Origin: Thermoplasmatales archaeon
Lineage (GTDB): Archaea; Thermoplasmatota; E2; DHVEG-1
Reading direction: 5' to 3'
Length of the DNA stretch: 48,552 nt
Assembly: GCA_030672305.1 (NCBI GenBank)
Contig: DAOVGR010000022.1
Coordinates: forward strand, 1-48,552
Below are positions 14,680-21,490 of the stretch, in pieces. Positions within the stretch are counted from its first letter, which is position 1. Every line of letters begins with the position of its first letter. The notes under the pieces were generated by a model. That model was not told where the DNA came from, did not search any database, and saw only the letters and a program-made list of their open reading frames with translations. A program made the position numbers and the translations under genes.

Positions 14680-15156
14680 ATGGAAAAGTTTACATTTTTT
14701 TATGGTGGAGAATTTAGTCAATGGTATAACTCTCCGATGACAGTTAAAGGAGTATTTTTTAATTGTGCCGAACAAGCTATGATGATGGAAAAGGCAATAT
14801 TATTTAATGATAACGAAGCGTGTAATAAAATTATGAAGACAGATGACCCTGTTAAACAAAAATTTATAGGTAGACATGTCAAGGGATTTGATAAAAAAGT
14901 TTGGGAGTCAGTGGCACGGGAAATTGTGTATTATAATAATTTATGTAAGTTTACACAAAATCCTAAATTATTAAAAGTTCTATTAGACACGGTAGGAACT
15001 ACACTTGTCGAAGTATCACCAACTGATAAAATATGGGGTATAGGATTAGCAGAATATAATCCAAGAGCTTTAGTCAAAAAATATTGGAAAGGTCTTAATT
15101 GGCTCGGTATGGAAATAACAAGAGTCAGAGATAATATTATGACAGGGAGATTATGA
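14680..15156 (+). CDS. NADAR-domain (YbiA-like) N-glycosidase
   Basis: 158 residues spanning a whole NADAR domain: F-Y-G-G-E-F-S-Q-W-Y at the start, C-A-E-Q-A-M-M-M-E-K-A near 27-37, G-R-H-V-K-G-F-D, V-G-T-T-L-V-E-V-S-P-x-D-x-I-W-G-I-G-L, and W-x-G-L-N-W-L-G near the end. The family cleaves N-glycosidic bonds in riboflavin intermediates or ADP-ribose adducts. Some members remove ADP-ribose from guanine and protect against DarT-type toxins. In a phage, counter-defence or NAD/ADP-ribose metabolism is likely (inference). A strong AGGAGGAGA site precedes it. Confidence 0.85.
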   Translation: MEKFTFFYGGEFSQWYNSPMTVKGVFFNCAEQAMMMEKAILFNDNEACNKIMKTDDPVKQKFIGRHVKGFDKKVWESVAREIVYYNNLCKFTQNPKLLKVLLDTVGTTLVEVSPTDKIWGIGLAEYNPRALVKKYWKGLNWLGMEITRVRDNIMTGRL

Positions 15157-15199
15157 AAGAAATAATGGATGGAGTTAGAACGTAGAATATGGAGAAAAT

Positions 15200-15457
15200 A
15201 TGATTCCATGTAAAGATTGTATAGCTTTTGCAGTATGTAATTCACATGATGATAAAATAACATGCTCTCTTCTTTATGAATATTTTATTGAGGGAGGTAT
15301 TCCAGTTACCGATAGAAGGAGACAATTACAATTAGGACGGTTAAAAGAAATTTCAACTTTCTTTAACAGAAAAGTTAGTAGTTGGTATTTTGGTAGCTCT
15401 ATTAACAATCCAAATATGACTCTTTATTGGGTTGAGATTCCTCGGAAGTTGAGGTAG
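15200..15457 (+). CDS. Cys-containing protein, second copy of the MIPCKDC pair
   Basis: 85 residues. The first 33 are almost the same as in the protein at 13301 (C-x2-C, C-x9-C), and the DNA is about 90% identical by eye over the first 100 bases. The rest diverges, but F-x-R-K-V-S-S-W-Y is kept. This implies a recent partial duplication or gene conversion flanking the winged-helix and NADAR genes. A weak GGAGAAAAT is the ribosome site. Confidence 0.65.
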   Translation: MIPCKDCIAFAVCNSHDDKITCSLLYEYFIEGGIPVTDRRRQLQLGRLKEISTFFNRKVSSWYFGSSINNPNMTLYWVEIPRKLR

Positions 15458-15491
15458 GGTCATAGAAAACTATAAAGAAAAGGAGGAAGTT

Positions 15492-15716
15492 ATGTTAGAA
15501 AGTTTTTTTAAATTTCCTGTATCACATACTATTGTAAGCAAAGAAGGGCTCCGAGGAATTACCCCTTCAAATATAGGTACAGCACATAGTTCATTTTTGG
15601 AATTTCAATATGAACATGCGCGCATGAGAGTTTATTTTGAATCTGATGATCAACTATTTGAATATTACCACAGCTTGGAAAAGGAGCTTGGTGTTAAAAC
15701 AATAGAGAAATGTTAA
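15492..15716 (+). CDS. Hypothetical protein
   Basis: 74 residues, with AAGGAGGAAG upstream. A short alpha/beta-type composition with a charged C-terminal helix. No family recognised and no diagnostic motifs. Confidence 0.55.
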   Translation: MLESFFKFPVSHTIVSKEGLRGITPSNIGTAHSSFLEFQYEHARMRVYFESDDQLFEYYHSLEKELGVKTIEKC

Positions 15717-15741
15717 AGGGTTGGGAGAAGGAGGAATTATC

Positions 15742-16008
15742 ATGTCTTATGCTGCTAATAAACGATGGAGAAAAAAGAATCCTGAAAAATGGTTAGAATG
15801 GAAAAATAGATACTATAATCAATTCACAGTGGGAGCTATCCATTCTAATAAAAGATGGACACATGAGGAAGAGCAGTTAGTATTAAATCATGAGATATCT
15901 GATAGAACAATATCTAGTAAGATAAGTAGAACTGTCGGAGCAATACAAGTAAAAAGGAGTGAATTGAAAAATAAAAATGTGCCCGTTGGAGGGTTAATAA
16001 TAAAATAA
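15742..16008 (+). CDS. Small Myb/SANT-like DNA-binding protein
   Basis: 88 residues. AAGGAGGAATT upstream selects this ATG over an in-frame TTG 21 bp earlier. The N-terminus is very basic with regular Trp (R-W-R-K-K-N-P-E-K-W, E-W-K-N-R). Then K-R-W-T-H-E-E-E-Q-L-V-L begins a SANT/Myb-like helical domain with a second helix R-T-I-S-S-K-I-S-R-T-V-G-A-I-Q-V-K-R. This fold also occurs in phage HNH-associated proteins. It is probably sequence-specific DNA binding. It is the last gene of its unit. Confidence 0.6.
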   Translation: MSYAANKRWRKKNPEKWLEWKNRYYNQFTVGAIHSNKRWTHEEEQLVLNHEISDRTISSKISRTVGAIQVKRSELKNKNVPVGGLIIK

Positions 16009-16024
16009 AGAAAATTATAACTTG

Positions 16025-16068
16025 AAGCAGGGGTGATATGAAAAAGTTATCTCTGCTTTATTTTTTTT
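16025..16068 (+). terminator. Intrinsic terminator
   Basis: AAGCAG pairs with CTGCTT, continued inward by weaker G-T-containing pairs, followed by A and a run of eight T. It leads directly into promoter copy 3. Confidence 0.75.
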
Positions 16069-16112
16069 GTTCCTATTTTTTGATTAAGTTACTATATATA
16101 TTAATAAATGAT
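16062..16112 (+). promoter_or_regulatory. Recurrent promoter-like element, copy 3
   Basis: TTTTGTTC is followed 22 bases later by ACTATATATATTAATAAATG, about 50 bp before the start codon at 16163. Confidence 0.65.
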
Positions 16113-16162
16113 ATGAAGAATTTTTAATTAGTTAGAATTAACTTATAGAAAGGAGTATAATT

Positions 16163-16774
16163 ATGGATAAAATGTTATATATTAAGAACTTCAAAAAAGA
16201 TTTAATTGCAGATTATTTTGTTGATGCATTCGACGCTATGATGGAATTATCAAGGCTTCCTCAAAGTGACTTTATTCCTAAAAATAAACACTATTTATTT
16301 GACATGGTTGCTACATTCCTTTCAGTAGGTGAATTATTTTATGAAAAGAAAGATATAATTACTAGAATACAAAAACATAAAGATCCATTATCTCAACTTA
16401 TTATTATCCGTAATTTTATCTTTGAAAACTTTCTTAAAATAGTAGACAATAAGGATGATGAAATTGATATTTTCTTTTATAAAATAGAGAATTGTTCGAT
16501 TGATATGCACGCTAATAAACGAGCAGGTAAGTTTGAAACTACAGTACTTCCTGATGATGATTCCCTATTAAATGTAGCACGATTGGCATTTGGATGTATA
16601 TTAACAGGTTTAGAAATTAACCCTGCTAAAATTCTTAGATGTAAAAGAGATAATTGTAGGAAATTCTTTTATTCTGGTAAACCGGGAACAAATTGGAAGT
16701 TCAAAAGGGTATTCTGTTCACTTAAGTGTTCAAACGCACAAAGACTATTGAACTGGCGGCATGCTAAAAACTAG
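16163..16774 (+). CDS. Protein with C-terminal CGNR-like zinc finger
   Basis: 203 residues. The N-terminal 150 residues are helical and unrecognised. The C-terminus (about 158-203) has I-L-R-C-K-R-D-N-C-R-K-F-F followed by R-V-F-C-S-L-K-C-S-N-A-Q-R and W-R, which resembles the CGNR zinc finger (C-x4-C-x3-F ... W-C-S-x2-C-G-N-R) of ABATE-type putative regulators; here the core is C-S-N-A. A DNA-binding role is likely. It is the first gene after promoter copy 3, with AAAGGAG upstream. Confidence 0.65.
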   Translation: MDKMLYIKNFKKDLIADYFVDAFDAMMELSRLPQSDFIPKNKHYLFDMVATFLSVGELFYEKKDIITRIQKHKDPLSQLIIIRNFIFENFLKIVDNKDDEIDIFFYKIENCSIDMHANKRAGKFETTVLPDDDSLLNVARLAFGCILTGLEINPAKILRCKRDNCRKFFYSGKPGTNWKFKRVFCSLKCSNAQRLLNWRHAKN

Positions 16775-16835
16775 ATTACTACCACTGATGTTACTTAATT
16801 AAATAGAATCGACTATAGAAAGGAGGAATATTAAA

Positions 16836-17234
16836 ATGTCTACAACAATTGCTGATAAATGGGCTATGGAAAAAGTTGAAAATTTAACACTTTCAACAGA
16901 AGAGATTAAAAGTTTATATCTTCTTTTAAAAAAATTAGATCCGAAAAATATGGATTGGGGTCTCAGGTGGTTCTTATCTAATACCAAGGAAGAAACTATA
17001 CAAAAAGAAATAAAGAATAATAAGAACTTCTATAAGTATGCAGTTCAAAACTTCTTTTCTATTGAAGTTAGTGATTTTATTTCTGAATATTTTGGAAATG
17101 GTATATCGTGTTTAATAGACGAAACCCACTATGAAGAGTTTAGCGATCATTCATTTATTAAGGAATTAAACAATCTTAATCATGACGATCTTGATAAGGT
17201 TGCTAAATTGATATCTGCAGCTAAATCATTATAA
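16836..17234 (+). CDS. Hypothetical protein
   Basis: 132 residues, helical and acidic, with AAAGGAGG upstream. It contains no Cys cluster (a single Cys) and no membrane segment. No family recognised. A strong terminator follows, so it closes the unit begun at promoter copy 3. Confidence 0.6.
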   Translation: MSTTIADKWAMEKVENLTLSTEEIKSLYLLLKKLDPKNMDWGLRWFLSNTKEETIQKEIKNNKNFYKYAVQNFFSIEVSDFISEYFGNGISCLIDETHYEEFSDHSFIKELNNLNHDDLDKVAKLISAAKSL

Positions 17235-17244
17235 TAGAATTTAA

Positions 17245-17295
17245 ACAAGGGTGACCTAAACTAGATAGTAGTTGTGAAGGTCACCCTTGTTTTTT
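17245..17295 (+). terminator. Intrinsic terminator, repeated-cassette type
   Basis: A perfect 12-bp stem, ACAAGGGTGACC with GGTCACCCTTGT, is followed by a T-run. The loop contains CTAGATAGTAGTTGTG, nearly the same as in the terminator at 18651, so the two are copies of one element. Confidence 0.9.
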
Positions 17296-17304
17296 AAGGA
17301 GAGA

Positions 17305-17331
17305 ATGGAGACTTTATTAGCACCTAAGTAA
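17305..17331 (+). CDS. Possible eight-residue minigene (METLLAPK)
   Basis: AAGGAGAGA directly precedes an ATG, and a TAA follows eight codons later. It stands alone between a terminator and the gene at 17357. It may be a leader peptide or chance. Confidence 0.2.
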   Translation: METLLAPK

Positions 17332-17356
17332 TGTAATGAAAAGGAGAAAAAAGAAA

Positions 17357-17491
17357 ATGGTAGATTCTATAAAAGAATCCATTAAGGATATTATAAAAAG
17401 ACTTAAAATAGATAGCGGAAAATGGGAACATTCTTATATAAATTGTTATAATACTAAAATTAATGAGTTAAAAAAAGAGAAGGAGACTTAA
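17357..17491 (+). CDS. Small basic helical protein
   Basis: 44 residues from an ATG preceded by AAAAGGAGAAAA. Lys-rich throughout; the last codons contain the AAGGAGA ribosome site of the secreted protein at 17494, so the two are coupled. No family recognised. Confidence 0.5.
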   Translation: MVDSIKESIKDIIKRLKIDSGKWEHSYINCYNTKINELKKEKET

Positions 17492-17493
17492 GA

Positions 17494-18624
17494 ATGAAAA
17501 AGTTAATCGTAGGAATTTTGATGGTTATGGTGATGGTAGTTGGGATGGTTGGTGTGGTTGGTGCAACGGATGTCGGTGGTATTATTGATGTTGATACTAC
17601 CTGGGATTTAGCTGGCTCACCATATATACTTGTTGAGCCTGTTGAAATTGCTCCGGGTATTATATTAATGATAGAACCAGGTGTTGAAGTAAGAAGTATA
17701 GAAAGTGGAGGAGATTATAAATTACGTAATTATATCAGTATATACGACAATGCTCAATTAAATATCTTGGGCCAACCTCATAATAAAATTCATTTCAATT
17801 ATGTAAATATTTATGTTTATGATGGATCAGTAAGTGGTGGACCCAGACTTTATATTGAATTTACGAATTTTCATCAATGTTCAATTAATGGTTGTATTTT
17901 AAACTTAACAGATTGTGTTTTTACCAAAGATATTGATGATTTACATTTAACAAGTATAGTATTAAAATCGTTTAATGATGGTTCTGATTGGGAAATTGAC
18001 GAAGACTCTTATGTTGAAAGAAATATTTTCAACCAACCAGAACAAGTAGCTTTTTCCACTCATTATTATGCAGGGAATTTTTATATTACAAATAATGTTT
18101 TTTATAAAACATGGGTTCATGGAGATGTGTTTCCAAATGTTATTATAAGACATAATTCTTTTCTTGAAATTACCATGATGAATACAATATTTGTTGAAAA
18201 TAATTGGTGGGGAACAATAGATACAAATATTATAGATGAAATGATAATTGATAGGAATGATTCTTTACAATATGGTTATTATACTGATTACATTCCTTTC
18301 TTAATAGAATCACACCCAAATACACCATATTTTGATCCCAATATATATTATGATTTAATTGTAAATACTACCGATGGTGGTGTAGTTGATCCTACCGGTG
18401 GAAATTATCTTGAAGGAACAATAGTTACAGTTACAGCAATTTCTGATTCAGGTTGGAATTTTCAAGAATGGACTGGTGATTATATTGGAACTGAAAATCC
18501 AATAGATATTATTATGGATTCAAATAAAACTATACAAGCTGTTTTTGTTTATCATACAGCCCCAATTGTTCCTCCTAATAGTAATAGTGGAGGAGGTGGT
18601 TGTTTTATTTCTGTAACATATTAG
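17494..18624 (+). CDS. Secreted beta-helix protein with InlB-type repeat and CFI-box C-terminus
   Basis: 376 residues. A signal peptide (M-K-K, long hydrophobic core, cut near G-A-T) is followed by a region with repeated short strands, Asn ladders and N-x-[FV]-x-K/N-N turns typical of right-handed parallel beta-helices (about 50-270). Residues about 287-350 (V-N-T-T-D-G-G-x-V-D-P ... F-x-E-W-T-G-D ... D-S-N-K-T-I-x-A-V-F) match the bacterial InlB B-repeat type. The end, S-G-G-G-G-C-F-I-S-V-T-Y, is a short form of the G-G-G-G-C-F-I-A-T-A-A-Y tail of CFI-box exported proteins. It may coat or modify the host surface. Confidence 0.75.
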   Translation: MKKLIVGILMVMVMVVGMVGVVGATDVGGIIDVDTTWDLAGSPYILVEPVEIAPGIILMIEPGVEVRSIESGGDYKLRNYISIYDNAQLNILGQPHNKIHFNYVNIYVYDGSVSGGPRLYIEFTNFHQCSINGCILNLTDCVFTKDIDDLHLTSIVLKSFNDGSDWEIDEDSYVERNIFNQPEQVAFSTHYYAGNFYITNNVFYKTWVHGDVFPNVIIRHNSFLEITMMNTIFVENNWWGTIDTNIIDEMIIDRNDSLQYGYYTDYIPFLIESHPNTPYFDPNIYYDLIVNTTDGGVVDPTGGNYLEGTIVTVTAISDSGWNFQEWTGDYIGTENPIDIIMDSNKTIQAVFVYHTAPIVPPNSNSGGGGCFISVTY

Positions 18625-18650
18625 TATTTTTAAAATAAAATAAGAAGAAG

Positions 18651-18695
18651 CAGGGGTGACCTGGATAGTAGTTGAGTGGTCGCCCTTGTTTTTTT
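18651..18695 (+). terminator. Intrinsic terminator, repeated-cassette type
   Basis: CAGGGGTGACC pairs with GGTCGCCCTTG using two G-T pairs, followed by a T-run. The loop (CTGGATAGTAGTTGAGT) repeats that of the terminator at 17245; the two cassettes flank the 17357-18624 gene pair. Confidence 0.85.
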
Positions 18696-18716
18696 GTGGA
18701 GGGAGGAGAGAAGAGT

Positions 18717-19205
18717 ATGGAACATTTTGTTATAATATTTCAGTTTATTATTTATGCTATAATTGCAGAATATATAAAATTAATTATAAGTATAATATTT
18801 GCAATTGTGGTTCCTGTTTATTGTAGTATTGTTATATCGAGATATAGAGATTTTTGGATTCTAAAACAAAAAGTATATAAATATCTTTATTCCTTAAATG
18901 ATTTAAAAATTAGATACGATAAACTTAAAATAATACATGATAAAATTTTGGAAGTAAAATTAGACTTGGAGGTTCTAAACCATAAATTTTCAGAACAGCC
19001 TATTGAAAAATTTCTACTAAAAATTAATAGCTATCTTAACTCCAAATATTTAAATACAGTTAGAATAAAATGGGTGGATCATGAATCAGAACCATTTATT
19101 GATACCCAGCAGATTATACTAATTGAAAAAGAGTTTTTAGAAAATTCTTTAAAAACCGTAAAAAAATTAAAACCAAATTATTGGGTTATTATTAAACCCT
19201 ATTAA
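18717..19205 (+). CDS. Membrane protein with coiled C-terminal domain
   Basis: 162 residues. GGGAGGAGAG upstream selects this ATG; a longer in-frame reading would enter the terminator. The N-terminal 45 residues are strongly hydrophobic (two helices); a charged helical domain rich in Lys, Leu and Ile follows. No family recognised. Confidence 0.6.
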   Translation: MEHFVIIFQFIIYAIIAEYIKLIISIIFAIVVPVYCSIVISRYRDFWILKQKVYKYLYSLNDLKIRYDKLKIIHDKILEVKLDLEVLNHKFSEQPIEKFLLKINSYLNSKYLNTVRIKWVDHESEPFIDTQQIILIEKEFLENSLKTVKKLKPNYWVIIKPY

Positions 19206-19216
19206 ACCCGGAACGT

Positions 19217-19294
19217 ATGGACTATAAAAATCTTTTATATTTCAATGACTTATATAGTCGTTTACTAAATTTTATAGAACAAACAATTAAATAA
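19217..19294 (+). CDS. Possible 25-residue peptide
   Basis: A short ATG frame with only a weak GGA upstream. The product is rich in Tyr, Leu and Asn. It fills the gap between two genes but has little other support. Confidence 0.2.
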   Translation: MDYKNLLYFNDLYSRLLNFIEQTIK

Positions 19295-19316
19295 AAAGGA
19301 GAGGAGAATTATTAAA

Positions 19317-19871
19317 ATGAGTCAGGTTTTAGTATGTATGATATGTCAAAACATATACAAAAAAGAAAAAATAAAAGAATATAATGGATCATATTTTTGC
19401 CCAAATGCTACTGTTTCATGTGGAGGAAATCTTATTTCAGTTGATGAAAATTTAGCTGAATTAATTTTAATATTTAATAATCTTGGTATAGAAACATGCT
19501 CAAGTTGTGAAGGTCATCCTTTTGATTTGTCTCATCCTTACATTACCTTCGCAACTCAAGATAATGGTTTCTATAATTTATCAATTGAAAATTTACGAGA
19601 TTTATGTTTTGAAGTTAATAAGGATTTGGATCATTTATGGACTATTTCAGAAATTAAACAGGCTTCTATGGTTCCTTCTTCATACTCTGTTTATATTGAA
19701 ACTATAAAATATCAAAAATTTACAATTTCTTTAGAATTTGCTGTAGAAAATTCAAAAGAAGTGTCCACATCTGAACGACTAGAGATGAAGTTGGATTTCA
19801 TAAATTCTCTTTATTTATTAATAATGGAAATAAAAGAAAAAATAAAGAAGGAGGAAGAAAGTATTGATTAA
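19317..19871 (+). CDS. Zinc-ribbon protein with conserved C-S-x-C-E-G-H element
   Basis: 184 residues. The N-terminus has C-x2-C at 7-10 and two further Cys near 28 and 35, a probable zinc ribbon. After it comes L-A-E-L-I-L-I-F-N-N-L-G-I-E-T-C-S-S-C-E-G-H-P, a block that looks like a conserved functional site, with P-Y-I-T-F-A following. The C-terminus is a charged coil. I do not recognise the family. The end overlaps the TTG start of the endonuclease by 8 bp, so the two are coupled. Confidence 0.6.
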   Translation: MSQVLVCMICQNIYKKEKIKEYNGSYFCPNATVSCGGNLISVDENLAELILIFNNLGIETCSSCEGHPFDLSHPYITFATQDNGFYNLSIENLRDLCFEVNKDLDHLWTISEIKQASMVPSSYSVYIETIKYQKFTISLEFAVENSKEVSTSERLEMKLDFINSLYLLIMEIKEKIKKEEESID

Positions 19872-21411
19872 ATATATATTAACAGATAGAGATTCTGTTA
19901 TATGTCCTTATTGTGGTAAATCATTAAACATGTTGGGAGGTAATCATTTAAGGATTCATGGAAAAAATCTCAAAGATTTAAAAAGAGAATTTCCTGATAC
20001 TCCAACTATGACTAAAGCAGAATCAGAGAAAAGAAGTAAAGCAAGAAAAGATTCACAACAAAAAATAAATGATACTTATAAAAAGAAGGGTAAGAAAGTA
20101 GGATTTGCTGACGAAGAATTAGCTAAGAAATCCAGAGATACATCAGCTAAAAAATATGGTGAAATAAATTATATGAAAACTGAAGAAGGTCGAAATAAAT
20201 TTAGGGGTAAAAATAATGCTATGAGTAAGGAAAATCCTGATAGTGTTTTAAGACGACAATCCATGTCAGAAAAGATAACAGGAAGACCATCAAAATTAAA
20301 AAATAAAACGTATGGAGAAATACATGGGAAGAAAAAAGCTGAAGAATTAAAAGAAGAAAAATCTAAAAAAGAAATATTAAAATTTATTCCATCTTTTGAA
20401 AAAGGCAAAGAGTTGTTTAATGTAAAATTAGTAGACCCAGAATATTTAGGTGCTCATATTAAACATACTTGGGAATGTACTAAATGTGGAAGTCAATTTG
20501 ATCAAATTTGGAATGCAATACAACAAGGTTATCTTTGTCCAAAATGTTTTCCACGTTTTATGGGGGATTCACAACCAGAAAGAGAAGTACGAGATTTTAT
20601 TAAATCTTTAAATTTTAATATAGTTGCCAATTCAAAAAAAATTATAGGTCCAAAGGAATTGGATATTTATATTCCATCAAAACAATTAGCAATAGAATAT
20701 GATGGATTTTATCGTCACAGTGAAGAATTTATGAGTAAATCTTATCATATTAAGAAAACTATAGCATGTGAAAAAATTGGTATTAGACTTATTCATATTT
20801 TTGCAGATGAATGGTATTATAAAAATAATATAACGAAAGAAAGATTAAAGAATATTTTAGGAGTTTCCAACTCACAAAAAGTTTACGCAAGAAAGTGTAT
20901 AATCAAACCAATTGAATCTAAAATCAAAGATAAATTTTTGGTCGATTATCACATCCAAGGAACTGATATTGGATCCCCTGTTAGACTTGGGGCATTCTAT
21001 AAAGATCAATTATTAGCAGTTATGACATTTAGATATAAAAATAAAAATGAAAAAGAACAAGGTCTCTGGTATTTAAATAGATTTTGTTCAGATTATCATT
21101 TTCATATAACCGGCATCGCTGGTAAACTATTAGAATATTTTAAGAGAAACTATTCTTGGTTAAAAATTTCTACACATGCAGATAGAAGATGGTCAAATGG
21201 AAATCTATATTATAAATTAGGGTTTACATTTATACGACCAACATGTTTAGATTATTGGTATGTAAATGGTGGAATGAAAAGAATACCAAGACAAAAAATG
21301 CGAAAGGGACCAGATGAACCTAAAGACATTCCTGAATGGATTTTAAGATTAAGTGAAGGGTATCATAGAATTTTTGGTTGTGGAAGTTTAAAGTTTGAAC
21401 TTACAAAATAA
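19864..21411 (+). CDS. Homing-type endonuclease of the EDxHD (Vsr-like) family
   Basis: 515 residues from a TTG start with AAGGAGGAAG nine bases upstream. Residues 14-32 are a MucR-like zinc finger (C-x2-C ... H-x3-H-G). A basic linker with K-Y-G-E-x-N-Y and K-x-Y-G-E-x-H-G-x-K motifs typical of these phage endonucleases follows, then a second Cys pair set (C-T-K-C, C-P-K-C) at about 200-230. The nuclease core is at about 235-330: S-Q-P-E-R-E-V, K-E-L-D-I-Y-I-P, A-I-E-Y-D-G-x4-H and H-I-F-A-D-E-W. The C-terminal domain (D-Y-H-I-Q-G-T, then a GNAT-like stretch) is often found with this core. Such enzymes spread by cutting uninserted alleles. Confidence 0.8.
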   Translation: MIKYILTDRDSVICPYCGKSLNMLGGNHLRIHGKNLKDLKREFPDTPTMTKAESEKRSKARKDSQQKINDTYKKKGKKVGFADEELAKKSRDTSAKKYGEINYMKTEEGRNKFRGKNNAMSKENPDSVLRRQSMSEKITGRPSKLKNKTYGEIHGKKKAEELKEEKSKKEILKFIPSFEKGKELFNVKLVDPEYLGAHIKHTWECTKCGSQFDQIWNAIQQGYLCPKCFPRFMGDSQPEREVRDFIKSLNFNIVANSKKIIGPKELDIYIPSKQLAIEYDGFYRHSEEFMSKSYHIKKTIACEKIGIRLIHIFADEWYYKNNITKERLKNILGVSNSQKVYARKCIIKPIESKIKDKFLVDYHIQGTDIGSPVRLGAFYKDQLLAVMTFRYKNKNEKEQGLWYLNRFCSDYHFHITGIAGKLLEYFKRNYSWLKISTHADRRWSNGNLYYKLGFTFIRPTCLDYWYVNGGMKRIPRQKMRKGPDEPKDIPEWILRLSEGYHRIFGCGSLKFELTK

Positions 21412-21429
21412 TTAATTTTAACGAAAAGA

Positions 21430-21467
21430 ACTCAGTCATCTATAAATAAATGACTGAGTCTTTTTTT
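21430..21467. terminator. Terminator between convergent genes
   Basis: ACTCAGTCAT pairs with ATGACTGAGT (10 bp, 10-base loop), with T7 on the plus side and an A-rich stretch on the other, so it can serve both the endonuclease unit and the capsid unit. Confidence 0.85.
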
Positions 21468-21490
21468 CGTCGTTTTTATTACTTTATAAC

